A stretch of DNA of 64,000 bases, from positions 124,001 through 188,000 of the forward strand of contig PEQN01000001.1 in assembly GCA_002786225.1 (NCBI GenBank). Direction: 5' to 3'. The notes below the pieces were generated by a model. The model was given only the letters and a program-made list of their open reading frames with translations. It ran no database searches and was not told where the DNA came from. This document shows positions 7,644 to 17,290 of this stretch, piece after piece. Made by a program: the position numbers and the translations under genes. The stretch is from Leptospira sp. (GTDB lineage Bacteria > Spirochaetota > Leptospiria > Leptospirales > Leptospiraceae). Position 1 is the first letter of the stretch. Each line of letters begins with the position of its first letter.

Positions 7644-8549
7644 TTATATTAATTTTAAGAATTTCTGAATCTCGATAGATATTGTTTCTGCTTTTTCCAT
7701 ATGGATAGCGTGTCTCGCATGTTGAATCACAATTAACTTTGATTTGTTAATCCAAGAATTCAATTTCTTCATCATAGAGACTGTTGTTAATTCATCTTCT
7801 TCGCCTACTAGAATAATTGTCGGAATATCAATCTGCTTTGCCTTGGCTCCGAAGAAAATCTCTTTTTCTCTTAGGATAGTATTTTCCGCCAAGAAATGGT
7901 TTTTAGGTACATTCCAAGCTGAAACCAAAATTCGTTTTAAAAACCAAGATGGTTCAGGGACTTCCGCATAATACAAATGATGCAGTAATTGAATGATATC
8001 TTTTTCATTTTCAGGAAAGAGTATTTTCTTCATTTCATCACGATTAGGATGAGGGATACATCCACTGCCGAGTAAAACAAGTCCATTGATTTTAAATAAG
8101 TTCTTCGATAGGACTGGTTCATTTTGTTCTATTTTGTTCTGTATTGCTATCTTCTGCGAAATGAGTCCGCCCATACTATGACCAATGAGAATTAAATTCG
8201 AATATGATAATTTGCGAATAGCCTCATACAAAATTTTAGCTATAACATCAATTTGATATAAATATGAAATTAAAGGAAGTTTACTTCTGCCATAACCTGG
8301 TAAATCAGGAATAACAATTCTTCCTTTATAATCTAAATGCTTAACTAATTTTCGGAATCCATAACATCCATCTAAAAATCCATGAATGAAAACTAAGGTT
8401 GGTAGACTTGTATCACCTGATCTTTCTAAGAAATAAACCGAATGTCCACCAAGGTTAATATTTCTATCATAGAATCCTAATTCTTTCTTTAAATATTGAA
8501 TACGACTGAATTCGAAATAAGAGAAAAAATATCTAAATATGAATTGCAT
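7644..8549 (-). CDS. alpha/beta hydrolase
   Basis: A serine hydrolase of about 301 residues. It shows the oxyanion-hole strand VFIHGFLDG, the PDLPGYGRS turn typical of the family, the nucleophile elbow GHSMGG, a late aspartate in LVGEEDELTT and the catalytic histidine in ARHAIHMEKAE. The substrate is unknown. I place the start at the ATG at 8549 (MQFIFRYFFSYF), which leaves a short aromatic N-terminal stretch; an in-frame extension to 8672 would run deep into the divergent kinase gene. GGGGA lies about 11 bases before this ATG. The start codon overlaps the opposite kinase start by 11 bases (8539-8549). Confidence 0.85.
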   Translation of the reverse strand: MQFIFRYFFSYFEFSRIQYLKKELGFYDRNINLGGHSVYFLERSGDTSLPTLVFIHGFLDGCYGFRKLVKHLDYKGRIVIPDLPGYGRSKLPLISYLYQIDVIAKILYEAIRKLSYSNLILIGHSMGGLISQKIAIQNKIEQNEPVLSKNLFKINGLVLLGSGCIPHPNRDEMKKILFPENEKDIIQLLHHLYYAEVPEPSWFLKRILVSAWNVPKNHFLAENTILREKEIFFGAKAKQIDIPTIILVGEEDELTTVSMMKKLNSWINKSKLIVIQHARHAIHMEKAETISIEIQKFLKLI

Positions 8550-10935
8550 TGATCTTGATTTCCCCAATATTGATGTAGAAACTATGGATCTCGATGAATT
8601 AGATTTCTTAAAAGAAACTACCCTCCCAATGAATGAAGGAGTTATTATACTTGATCCTGATCTCTTTACCATTCTTCATATCAATCCAAAAATGGAAAGA
8701 ATTCTTGGTTATAAATCATCAGAATTATTTGGCAAGGAATTCAATTCTTTATTAGGTGAATCCAAAAAAATCTATAAAATATTCGAAATTTTAGGGACAA
8801 CAGAAAGTAATAAACAAATTGTTCTTTGGCAACTTATTAGTAAATCTAAAGAAGCTATAGAAATAGATTTCACTTTTCAGTTTATTAATGGAAGAAAGGG
8901 AGGAAGTGATTTTTTAATTTTTTACATTCAAGATAAAACTGAAATATCAAATCTTCAGATTAAAATAAATTTCACTCAAAACTTACTTCGTGCCATTCGA
9001 GAAATTAAACTTTCAATTTTTCTAAATAAGTCGAAAGAAGATATTTTATATACAGCCTGTCAATCTCTTCAAAAGGCGAGAGGTTTTGATTTAGTTTGGG
9101 GGATTTTTAATAAATCTGATAGTAATTATTCTTTTGAATTTTCAGCAAAATCCAATTCGATAGGGAATAAATTTAATAGTATTAAAAGATTCTTTATAGA
9201 AAACCAGAATGAAACTCCCATTTCTAAAGTTCTTAAAAATCCTTTGAACTTTCTATATTTCTACTCTAATCAAAAAGATGCGAACTTCAAAGAGTGGTAT
9301 GATACTATATTAGATGGCTATTATATGGATGCACTCTGTTTTCAAATTTCCTGGAATAATAAAGTCTATGGTGCAATTGAAGTTATAAATTTTTCTAAAT
9401 TTCCTATTACCGAAGATGATATAAATACATTACAAGAATTAGGTGCAGATATCGGATTTGCATTTTACAATCAAGAAAATGAAGAAACCAAAGCTATCGC
9501 TCTTAAGCAAATTGAATACCAAGGAATTTTATTAGATAATATTGAGGTTCCTATTCTTGCCCTAGATAAGAATGCAATGATCAATTATGCTAATCAATCG
9601 GCAGAGAGAGTTCTGAAATATACTTTCGCTGAGATGAAAAAATCCAAGGCTAATAATCTTCTTGGACAATCTGAATCCTTTTTAGAATATCTTAGAAGAC
9701 GAAGTAATACAAAAGAAATTCTAGTTTCAAATAATCGAACCTCAAGCTTTGATGCAATGTTGCATTCATCCCCCATCATTGGAGATTTTGGTGAATTCAT
9801 GGGCATAATGCTTGTTCTATTCGATATTACTGAACAAAAACAACAAGAAAATCGAATCAGGGAATCTGAAGCTAAACTTCGAAATATATTCACTGGAATG
9901 AACAATGGAATTGTAATTGTTGATAAGTATGGAAATATAAAGGATGTAGCCCCCGTCTTAAAATTTTATTTATTTCAATATTTGAATTTGGAAGATAACC
10001 AAAAGCTATTTTATTTTTTACCCAATGATGTTGCAGAATCTTTTTATAGTACAATTTTGAACAGTCTTCAAACTATGAAAGTTGAAACTGCTGAGTTTAA
10101 GTACAATCTTATGGAAAATGAAACATATTTTTCCGTGCGTTTTATTCCCATGAAGAAATACAATCAATATGAAGAAGCAGTAATGTGTATTTTCACAGAC
10201 ATTACGAATACCAAAAATTTAAATCACCAATTGGTTGAATCAGCTAAATTTGCAAGTATAGGAGAACTAGCTGCTGGAATAGCTCACGAAATCAACAATC
10301 CATTGCAATCTGCACTTTTGTATCTTGAAGATCTCATAGAAAATGATGAATCAGATATAAATGAACGCACAAAAATTCTAAAAAAAATTGAATTAGCAAA
10401 TAAGCGTATTCGAAACTTAATAAAAAGCCTTCTTGACCTAGGACGAACCGAAATTGCCGAAAAAGAACTCAGTAAAATTGATTGGATTATAACGAGAGCT
10501 ATCGAGCTTGTAGAAGCCAATGCGAAAAAGAAATCCATTCAAATTGAATTCTTCATTAAGTCTAAAGATACTTCCGCCAAAGTAAGATGGCAAGAAATTG
10601 AACAAGTCATTATCAATTGTTTAATGAACTCTATCAATGCCCTTTCTGAAGCAGAATCGACAAATAAAGTTCCTAAAATACAAATTGTAGTTGATCGAGA
10701 GGATTCTTTAGAGCAAAATTGGATTAATATAATAATACAAGATAATGGCCCTGGTATAAAAGAAAGTGATATTAACAAAGTATTTATGCCAATGTTTACA
10801 ACACGAAGGGAAAACCAAGGAACAGGCTTGGGGCTTTTTATATCCAAAAAAATTATTACGGACCACGGTGGAGATATTGAATTCAATCCTAATTATACAA
10901 ATGGAACGCAATTAAGGATTAAACTTCCAATCTGA
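8539..10935 (+). CDS. soluble PAS-GAF-PAS-PAS sensor histidine kinase
   Basis: A 798-residue kinase without membrane segments. In order: a PAS domain (about 27-145), a GAF domain (about 165-315), two further PAS domains (about 325-440 and 445-560), a HisKA domain with the phospho-histidine at residue 583 in GIAHEINNPLQS, and a HATPase with N-box INCLMNSINAL, DNGPGI and QGTGLGLFISKK. It therefore senses a cytoplasmic cue. It is followed 5 bases later by a receiver-kinase gene, its likely partner, and then by the amgK- and murU-like genes. The first ATG (8539) lies inside the divergent hydrolase start; an ATG at 8584 is an alternative that leaves PAS1 intact. Confidence 0.9.
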   Translation: MNCIDLDFPNIDVETMDLDELDFLKETTLPMNEGVIILDPDLFTILHINPKMERILGYKSSELFGKEFNSLLGESKKIYKIFEILGTTESNKQIVLWQLISKSKEAIEIDFTFQFINGRKGGSDFLIFYIQDKTEISNLQIKINFTQNLLRAIREIKLSIFLNKSKEDILYTACQSLQKARGFDLVWGIFNKSDSNYSFEFSAKSNSIGNKFNSIKRFFIENQNETPISKVLKNPLNFLYFYSNQKDANFKEWYDTILDGYYMDALCFQISWNNKVYGAIEVINFSKFPITEDDINTLQELGADIGFAFYNQENEETKAIALKQIEYQGILLDNIEVPILALDKNAMINYANQSAERVLKYTFAEMKKSKANNLLGQSESFLEYLRRRSNTKEILVSNNRTSSFDAMLHSSPIIGDFGEFMGIMLVLFDITEQKQQENRIRESEAKLRNIFTGMNNGIVIVDKYGNIKDVAPVLKFYLFQYLNLEDNQKLFYFLPNDVAESFYSTILNSLQTMKVETAEFKYNLMENETYFSVRFIPMKKYNQYEEAVMCIFTDITNTKNLNHQLVESAKFASIGELAAGIAHEINNPLQSALLYLEDLIENDESDINERTKILKKIELANKRIRNLIKSLLDLGRTEIAEKELSKIDWIITRAIELVEANAKKKSIQIEFFIKSKDTSAKVRWQEIEQVIINCLMNSINALSEAESTNKVPKIQIVVDREDSLEQNWINIIIQDNGPGIKESDINKVFMPMFTTRRENQGTGLGLFISKKIITDHGGDIEFNPNYTNGTQLRIKLPI

Positions 10936-10940
10936 ATTCA

Positions 10941-12467
10941 ATGAAATATATGAAGAATAAAATTTTAGTTATAGATGATGAAGAACCTATCAGAGATGCT
11001 TTGCAAAGAGTACTAAGCCGAGAAGGTTATGAGGTCTACCTAGCAGAAAGCGGAAAAAAGGGGATAGAACTTTTACAAAAAGAAGTTAATATAGAAGTAA
11101 TAATTTCTGATATATTAATGAAGGATTTATCTGGAATTGAGTTAATCCAATGGGCGACAAATCAAAATATTGAAACTCCTATTATCTTAATAACAGGAAA
11201 TCCAAGTCTAGATTCAGCAGGGGAAGCAATTCGGTATAATGCCTTTGATTATATCGCTAAGCCTGTTGAAAGAAATAGAATCCTTGAGGTAATCAAGAAA
11301 GCCATCAATCAATCTAAGCTAATTGAAGAGAGAAAAAATAATTTAATTAATTCTAAGAAGAAAGAATATGAACTCATTCGTAAGAACTGGGATTTAAACA
11401 AACAAAATGATGCGATTCTAAGTGCTACAACAGATTGTGTAATTACTATCAATTCAAATTGTATTATCATCTCTGCAAATAATGCAATGTATTCAACTTT
11501 TGAATTTAATGACTTTGAATTAATTGGAAAATCAGTTACTAAATTATTTCCAAAAAATAAAATTAAATTTTATACAAGAATATTAAAAAGTTATATTTCA
11601 GGGAAAATCAAAACGAACAGATCCAAAATTGCAGATGTCACATTGGCAAACGCAAAAGGAGATTATTTGGATTGTGATCTCTCCTATTGTACATATAAAA
11701 TTGATGAGCAAGTATTCCACACAGGAATTATAAGAGATATCACATACAAAAAAAGATTAATACAAAAGTTAATTGAATCCGAACGAAGAGCATTTCTTAC
11801 CACAATAGCTGCTAGCATAGGCCATGAAATAAACAATTCGTTAACTGCAATTATGGGTTTTGTAGATTTAGCAATGCAGCCTACATCTAATGCTTCAATT
11901 AAAGATAAGGCTATTCATGTAACAATGACTCAAGTTCAAAAATTAAAAAATTTAACAGCTAATTTACTTACTTTAGGTAAACAAAAAAATAGCGAAGAAG
12001 ATTTCTCTAAGAAATCTATAACAAATTTGAATCTTTGTATGGAAAATATTTTAGATATTTTTCAAAAAAGTATGCGATTAAAAAATTGTATTTTAACTAT
12101 TGATAAATTCGAAAATGACTTACTGGCTTTTGGAGATAATGATAAGATAGGATTAGCACTTTCGAATATTTTATTGAATGCAGCTGATGCCACAGACAAT
12201 AAGGGTAACATTTTAATAAAAACATATATCTCTGGTAATGACCCAATCATTGAGATACAAGATGATGGAAATGGAATGGATGAAGAAACAATTCAGAATT
12301 TATATGAGCCATATTTCACTACAAAAGGGCTTGGTAAAGGTACTGGACTAGGAATGTTTGTCGTGAAAGAAATTGCAGATCTATATCATATCAACATTAA
12401 GGTTGAATCTAAAAAAAATATAGGAACCAAATTTATTTTAACTTTTTCACCTGCTAAAATTTCATGA
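10941..12467 (+). CDS. receiver-PAS-histidine kinase
   Basis: A 508-residue protein with the receiver at the N-terminus (about 7-122; acidic pair DDE, phospho-acceptor D57 in IISDILM, lysine in YIAKPVE), a short linker helix, a PAS domain (about 155-275), a HisKA domain with histidine 295 in IGHEINNSLTA, and a HATPase (NILLNAADAT, DDGNGMD, GKGTGLGMFVV). An N-terminal receiver feeding a kinase suggests a relay element that takes phosphate or a conformational signal from the kinase encoded immediately upstream. The stop overlaps the start of the next gene in ATGA (12464-12467), so translation of this kinase and the AmgK-like kinase is coupled. Confidence 0.9.
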   Translation: MKYMKNKILVIDDEEPIRDALQRVLSREGYEVYLAESGKKGIELLQKEVNIEVIISDILMKDLSGIELIQWATNQNIETPIILITGNPSLDSAGEAIRYNAFDYIAKPVERNRILEVIKKAINQSKLIEERKNNLINSKKKEYELIRKNWDLNKQNDAILSATTDCVITINSNCIIISANNAMYSTFEFNDFELIGKSVTKLFPKNKIKFYTRILKSYISGKIKTNRSKIADVTLANAKGDYLDCDLSYCTYKIDEQVFHTGIIRDITYKKRLIQKLIESERRAFLTTIAASIGHEINNSLTAIMGFVDLAMQPTSNASIKDKAIHVTMTQVQKLKNLTANLLTLGKQKNSEEDFSKKSITNLNLCMENILDIFQKSMRLKNCILTIDKFENDLLAFGDNDKIGLALSNILLNAADATDNKGNILIKTYISGNDPIIEIQDDGNGMDEETIQNLYEPYFTTKGLGKGTGLGMFVVKEIADLYHINIKVESKKNIGTKFILTFSPAKIS

Positions 12468-13450
12468 ACCAAATGATGAATTTTTTTGAAGATGATTTTG
12501 ATATGCTTGCTTTGCAAGAAGAGGCATCAACCAGAAGATATTTTAAAGCAAAAATTAAAAATGCCAGCTCAGACAAATATGAAAATATATTTAAAGAAGC
12601 TTTTGTAGTTTGTAAAGATACCAAAATCAATTTTGAATTTATTGAACTTTCTGAATATTTGATTCAAAATAATATCCCTGTTCCAAAAATCTATGGATTT
12701 GACAAACATCTCTCTTACATTTACCAAGAATATCTTGGTAGTTTGGATATTTACTCTTGTTCTGAAGAAAGCTATCTACCATATGTTTATAAATCTATAG
12801 ATCTCTTAATTCAACTTCAAAGTTTAAATCCACCAAAAATAGTTTCTGAGAGATTTTTTGACTTTGAAAAGTTAAATTTCGAAGTTCAGTTGACTTTATC
12901 ATCTTTACAAAAAATGCAATTAAACTTGGATATAGAATTTTTTATTCCAGGAGAATTTGAAATTTTTCTGGAAGAAACTTGTAAGCATCTGGAAAAACAA
13001 GAGCCTAGAGTTTTTACTCATCGAGATTTTCACTCTAGAAATATTATGATCCACGATAATAAATTGTATCTTATTGATTTTCAAGATGCACGTATGGGAT
13101 TACCAGTATATGATTTATCTAGCATATTGTATGATGCATATAAACCTCTATCCTTATCTGAAAGAAAGTCTTTGCTAGAATATTATAGAGAAAAAGCTCA
13201 TATGCCCAAAAAAGGATTTTATGATACTTACTATTTACAAGCTCTCCAAAGATCTTTTAAGGCTTTGGGAACTTATATCATTCAGATTAACGAAAAACAA
13301 AACATGAAGTTTCTTCCTAGCTTTTATGCTTGCTTGGATAATTTAGAAGAAATATCACAACTTGGACAATTACCTGATAGTGTTTATCTCTTTGTTGTTG
13401 ATCTTAGAAATAAGATACAAAATGTACCAAAATTTCAACTAACTTCTTAA
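12464..13450 (+). CDS. amgK: AmgK-like cell-wall amino-sugar kinase (COG3178 phosphotransferase)
   Basis: A 328-residue kinase of the aminoglycoside-phosphotransferase fold. The N-terminal EASTRRYFKAKI, the catalytic HRDFHSRN (H186, D188) and the metal-binding DFQD (D205 onward), followed by GLPVYDLSSILYDAY, are the diagnostic pattern of the COG3178/AmgK group. AmgK in Pseudomonas phosphorylates the anomeric position of MurNAc and GlcNAc released during peptidoglycan turnover. The next gene is a MurU-like nucleotidyltransferase 9 bases away, the same pairing as in bacteria with that recycling route. The function is inferred from motif plus neighbour; sugar specificity is not readable. Confidence 0.8.
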   Translation: MNQMMNFFEDDFDMLALQEEASTRRYFKAKIKNASSDKYENIFKEAFVVCKDTKINFEFIELSEYLIQNNIPVPKIYGFDKHLSYIYQEYLGSLDIYSCSEESYLPYVYKSIDLLIQLQSLNPPKIVSERFFDFEKLNFEVQLTLSSLQKMQLNLDIEFFIPGEFEIFLEETCKHLEKQEPRVFTHRDFHSRNIMIHDNKLYLIDFQDARMGLPVYDLSSILYDAYKPLSLSERKSLLEYYREKAHMPKKGFYDTYYLQALQRSFKALGTYIIQINEKQNMKFLPSFYACLDNLEEISQLGQLPDSVYLFVVDLRNKIQNVPKFQLTS

Positions 13451-13459
13451 TTTTACATT

Positions 13460-14224
13460 ATGCATGGATTTATTTTAGCAGCAGGATTTGGCAAGAGAAT
13501 GGGTGCTTATACAGATAATTGCCCCAAGCCATTGCTAGAAATAGATGGAATCAAACTTTTAGATTACAGTTTATATTTATTAGAAAAATGGAAGATTGAA
13601 AAGAAAATAATAAATACTCATTATCTATCTGAGAGAATAGAAGAATATTTTTCTAACTTCACTCTAGTCGAAATTCAAATATCTAGAGAAAAAGAAATTC
13701 TTGGAACGGGAGGCGGAATTTATACAGCTCTACAAAAGTTTTGGTCAGACCTCGGATTATTAGAAAAATTTCTAGTAATTAATCCCGATACTATTTTATT
13801 TCCTTTGGATGAATTTCATCCAGATTTTCCGATTTTATTCCCTGACTCTCTAAGTCATTTGTATTTAAAACCAATCGAAGATGGCAAAAGCTATACAACT
13901 TTGTTTTTGAAAGAAGGAAGAGTTTTTTTTCATAATGTTGAATCATCAATCCCTTGTTACTATATAGGTTTATCTTTGTTTAAATTGAAAGCTTTTACGA
14001 ACAGAAACTACCAAGCTAATATGAATTTTGAATTAGGTTCTTTGTGGCGCCAACTTTCCGATGAAGGACTATTGACTGGAGAATTCTATAATGGTGATGC
14101 AATTGACATAGGCGAAAAAGAATTCTATGAAAAGCTAAAAGAACAAACCGATTTCTTTAGAGGAAGGAAATCGGATATATTCTCTAAATTGAATAGTTTG
14201 AAAAAAATAATAAATAACTCTTAA
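13460..14224 (+). CDS. murU: MurU-like sugar-1-phosphate nucleotidyltransferase
   Basis: A 254-residue nucleotidyltransferase. Visible motifs are FILAAGFGKRM at the N-terminus, CPKPLLEIDG, LGTGGGIYTAL and VINPDTILF, matching MurNAc-1-phosphate uridylyltransferase (MurU), which makes UDP-MurNAc and so bypasses MurA-dependent de novo synthesis. It is slightly longer than the Pseudomonas enzyme because of a lysine-rich C-terminal tail. The upstream gene encodes the AmgK-like kinase that would supply the substrate. A hexose-1-phosphate nucleotidyltransferase of other specificity remains possible. The end of the gene forms one arm of a bidirectional terminator. Confidence 0.78.
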   Translation: MHGFILAAGFGKRMGAYTDNCPKPLLEIDGIKLLDYSLYLLEKWKIEKKIINTHYLSERIEEYFSNFTLVEIQISREKEILGTGGGIYTALQKFWSDLGLLEKFLVINPDTILFPLDEFHPDFPILFPDSLSHLYLKPIEDGKSYTTLFLKEGRVFFHNVESSIPCYYIGLSLFKLKAFTNRNYQANMNFELGSLWRQLSDEGLLTGEFYNGDAIDIGEKEFYEKLKEQTDFFRGRKSDIFSKLNSLKKIINNS

Positions 14225-14244
14225 AATATAACATCGAGTTATTT
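14212..14244. terminator. bidirectional terminator between the murU-like gene and pgi
   Basis: AAATAACTC (14212-14220) and GAGTTATTT (14236-14244) form a 9-bp stem with a 15-base loop between two convergent genes. Read on the minus strand it is followed by ATTATTTTTTT, a good T-tract for pgi; on the plus strand by TTGAAATTTT. The 5' arm overlaps the murU-like stop codon. Confidence 0.55.
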
Positions 14245-14255
14245 TGAAATTTTAC

Positions 14256-15599
14256 TTACAAAGAATTTAATTTACTTTCAATCTCACTCTTTTTCTGTTC
14301 ATAACCTTTTTTACCAAGTAAAGCGAACATATTGTTCTTATAATCTTCAACTCCAGGTTGATCAAAAGGATTTATATTTAGCATATAGCCAGAAATTCCG
14401 CATGCAAATTCAAAAAAGTAAATCAATTGACCCAAATTAAATTCATCCAATTTGGGAATCACCAGCTCTAAACAGGGAACTTCTCCATCTGAATGAGCAA
14501 CCAAGGTCCCTAAAATTGCTTTACTGCTAACCCAGGACAGCTCCTTGCCTTTTAAATAGTTTAAACCATCCAGATCCCCTGCTCTCTCTCCTAGAACTAT
14601 ATCATGATGGGGCTTATCAAAGCTAACAACTGTTTCAAAAAGTATCCTTTCTCCATCTTGGATGTATTGGCCCATTGAATGTAAATCAGTTGTTAGATCA
14701 ACACTCGCAGGGAAAATTCCTTTATGACCTTTACCTTCACTTTCACCATAAAGTTGTTTCCACCATTCAGAGAAAAAATGAAACGATGGATTGTAATTAA
14801 CAAGTATTTCAACATTCTTTCCTAATTGATAAATCGAATTTCTATAGCTTGCATATTTCATCGCAAGATTCTTCATTGAATCTTTTTCAGAAATTAATTG
14901 CTTACGCATAGTCCTAGCACCTTCAACTATTTTCGCAATGTCAAGACCAGCAACTGCTATAGGCAATAATCCAACTGGAGTAAGAACGGAGTAACGACCA
15001 CCCACATCATCCGGAATTACAAATGTTTCAAAGCCATATTCATCAGAAAATTTTTTCAAAGCTCCTTTGGAAGAGTCTGTTGTTGCAAAAACTCTTTGTT
15101 TGGTGCCATTTTTACCATATTTTTTTTCTAATAAATCGATTAACAAGCGGAAGGCTATAGCTGGTTCCGTTGTTGTTCCAGATTTTGAAATAACATTCAC
15201 AGAAAATTCTTTGTCTTCTAAAAATTTAAGTAAACGATTGTGGTAATCTGCATCCAATTGATGGCCTGCATAAATTATTTTAATATTATTTTCATCATAA
15301 GAATCAAAAGGATTCTGTATTGCCTCAATAACAGCCCTTGCTCCTAAATACGAACCGCCGATACCAATTACCACAAGATATTTGGAATTCTTTCGAATGA
15401 TGGAAGCGATTTCAAGGTATCTTTTGATTTCACTATCTTCCATAGAATCTGGTAAGTCTATCCAACCTAAGTATTCACTTCCTGCTCCTTTTTTAGAAAG
15501 TAAAAGTTCATAAGCAGTTTGAGAAGCTTTTAAATTTTGGTTTAACAATTCAGGATTTAGGAAGCGATCAGCGAAACGAGTGTTTAAACTTATGTTCAT
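14256..15599 (-). CDS. pgi: glucose-6-phosphate isomerase
   Basis: Interconverts glucose-6-phosphate and fructose-6-phosphate in the cytoplasm. The 447-residue length is that of the compact bacterial PGI type. Motifs include VVIGIGGSYLGARA, ISKSGTTTEPA (phosphate binding), VGGRYSVLTPVGLLPIA, GKGHKGIFPASVDLTTDLHS and a late conserved QPGVEDYKNNMF. The gene is transcribed away from galK and towards the murU-like gene; both flanking genes handle sugar phosphates, which is suggestive but may be coincidental. The start at 15599 (MNISLNTRFADRF) is natural for the family. Confidence 0.96.
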   Translation of the reverse strand: MNISLNTRFADRFLNPELLNQNLKASQTAYELLLSKKGAGSEYLGWIDLPDSMEDSEIKRYLEIASIIRKNSKYLVVIGIGGSYLGARAVIEAIQNPFDSYDENNIKIIYAGHQLDADYHNRLLKFLEDKEFSVNVISKSGTTTEPAIAFRLLIDLLEKKYGKNGTKQRVFATTDSSKGALKKFSDEYGFETFVIPDDVGGRYSVLTPVGLLPIAVAGLDIAKIVEGARTMRKQLISEKDSMKNLAMKYASYRNSIYQLGKNVEILVNYNPSFHFFSEWWKQLYGESEGKGHKGIFPASVDLTTDLHSMGQYIQDGERILFETVVSFDKPHHDIVLGERAGDLDGLNYLKGKELSWVSSKAILGTLVAHSDGEVPCLELVIPKLDEFNLGQLIYFFEFACGISGYMLNINPFDQPGVEDYKNNMFALLGKKGYEQKKSEIESKLNSL

Positions 15600-15691
15600 C
15601 TTCCAAATGAAAAACCGTATATAAAGAAATTCAATTAAAATTCTTTATTTTCTTCTTTTCAAATTATTACGATTTAGTTTAATTTAAGAAC

Positions 15692-16837
15692 GTGGAACTA
15701 GAATTTTATCAACAATTTGGAAATCCAGAAAGCCCTGGTCGTAAGTTTTCAGCACCAGCTCGAATTAATATTATTGGTGAACATGTAGATTACTTAGGTG
15801 GTATTGTTCTGCCTGCAGCAATTGATTTTTCTATAGACATCGTAATTCGTCCCAACTCATCTCATGTCTACAGGTTCTACTCTGAAAATTTCAAATCTTT
15901 CATCACAGTTTCAGAAATTAAAAAAGCAGAAAAGCACACTTGGGTAAATTATATCCTAGGTGTAATTGATCAATTGCAGAAACGAAATCTAACCGTTCCT
16001 GGATTCGATCTTTCTATGAATGGAAATATTCCCCAAGGAGCTGGTCTATCTTCTTCAGCAGCCTTAGAAGTTGTGGTTGGTTTTGCTCTTTCCACTCTTT
16101 ATAATTTTAATTTAAGTAGAACGGAAATAGCCTTGATTGGACAAGCTGCTGAGAATGAATTCGTTGGAACTAAATGTGGAATCATGGATCAATTTATTAT
16201 TTCTCAAGGAAAAAAGAACAATTGCATCTCCTTGAATACCAACTCTCTAGAATTCTCTTACCACCAATTTGATTTACAAGATAAAGAGTTTTATTTGATC
16301 CAATCGAATGTCAAACACTCTCTTAAAGATTCAGCATACAATACAAGAAGAGAAGAATGTGAATCTGCACTTAGAAAGATTCAAGAGATAAATCCAAATC
16401 TTGATAATCTATATGACTTAGAGGAAACCTTTGATCTATCAAAGGTTTCACTTAGCTTAGAAGAAAGGAAAAGAGTACAACATGTCTTATCTGAAAAGAA
16501 TCGAACTAAGAATACAATCGCTGGACTGCTATCGCAAAATTTTGATCTCGTAGGCAAATCCTTATATGAATGCCATTGGTCCTTATCAAAAAATTTTGAA
16601 GTTTCTTGTCCAGAAACAGATTTTATTGTAGAAACGCTACAAAAGGAATCTATACTAGGAGCAAGAATGATAGGAGGAGGCTTTGGAGGTTGTGTTTTGG
16701 TTTTAGACAACAAAAATTCCAATAAGAGTTATCAGTCCATGCTTCAAGATTCCTATAAAAATTTATTTCATAAAGAATTATCTTTCTATCATTTTTCTAT
16801 TTGCGACGGCGTTCACGAGATAGGGGTTCAATCTTGA
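15692..16837 (+). CDS. galK: galactokinase
   Basis: ATP-dependent phosphorylation of galactose at C1, first step of the Leloir pathway. The 381-residue protein has the galactokinase signature SAPARINIIGEHVDYLGG, the GHMP ATP loop GNIPQGAGLSSSAALE, the catalytic aspartate region CGIMDQFI and the C-terminal GARMIGGGFGGCV. The start is GTG at 15692; there is no better start in frame before the signature. No other gal genes adjoin, so the source of galactose is not evident. The 3' end overlaps the STAS gene by 4 bases. Confidence 0.93.
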   Translation: MELEFYQQFGNPESPGRKFSAPARINIIGEHVDYLGGIVLPAAIDFSIDIVIRPNSSHVYRFYSENFKSFITVSEIKKAEKHTWVNYILGVIDQLQKRNLTVPGFDLSMNGNIPQGAGLSSSAALEVVVGFALSTLYNFNLSRTEIALIGQAAENEFVGTKCGIMDQFIISQGKKNNCISLNTNSLEFSYHQFDLQDKEFYLIQSNVKHSLKDSAYNTRREECESALRKIQEINPNLDNLYDLEETFDLSKVSLSLEERKRVQHVLSEKNRTKNTIAGLLSQNFDLVGKSLYECHWSLSKNFEVSCPETDFIVETLQKESILGARMIGGGFGGCVLVLDNKNSNKSYQSMLQDSYKNLFHKELSFYHFSICDGVHEIGVQS

Positions 16838-17229
16838 AATCTATAGTCGAATTAGATGCGGGAGATATGCAAATCCTAAGAGTCCTGCATACAGCTCCTG
16901 GTCTTAAAGAAGAAGAAGCCATCATTATCAAAATTACAGGTGAAATCAATTTATATAGCTCTCAGCACATTAAAGAATTTATAGAAAATCTACTCAAAGA
17001 AGGAAAAAATATTTTCTTTATAGAACTCAGCGAAGTGAGTTATATAGATTCCTCAGGTCTTGGAGTATTTTTGGGTATTCATTCTAAAATTTATAAATCA
17101 GGTGGAGGCATTCATCTTTGCTCCCCTTCTACCAAAGTAAATTATGTTTTAGAACTTACCAAACTCAGAGGTTTGCTAAATGTTTTCTCTTCTTTGGAAG
17201 ATGCATTTGAAGCGGTAGCAAAGAAATAA
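16834..17229 (+). CDS. STAS-domain anti-sigma factor antagonist
   Basis: A 131-residue SpoIIAA-like protein. The core reads IIIKITGEINLYSSQHIKEF, FIELSEVSYIDSSGLGVFLG and LTKLRGLLNVFSS; the DSSGLG motif carries the serine that partner anti-sigma kinases phosphorylate. I prefer the TTG at 16834 because TAGGGG lies 8 bases upstream and it overlaps the galK stop (TTGA), implying coupling. An ATG at 16867 is possible and would still keep the domain. No anti-sigma kinase or sigma factor gene is nearby. Confidence 0.85.
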   Translation: MKSIVELDAGDMQILRVLHTAPGLKEEEAIIIKITGEINLYSSQHIKEFIENLLKEGKNIFFIELSEVSYIDSSGLGVFLGIHSKIYKSGGGIHLCSPSTKVNYVLELTKLRGLLNVFSSLEDAFEAVAKK

Positions 17230-17290
17230 AATAGATCCCATCTAGTTTGATGCGAGTAAGCATAGAATAGATTCAAGATAAACATTAAAA

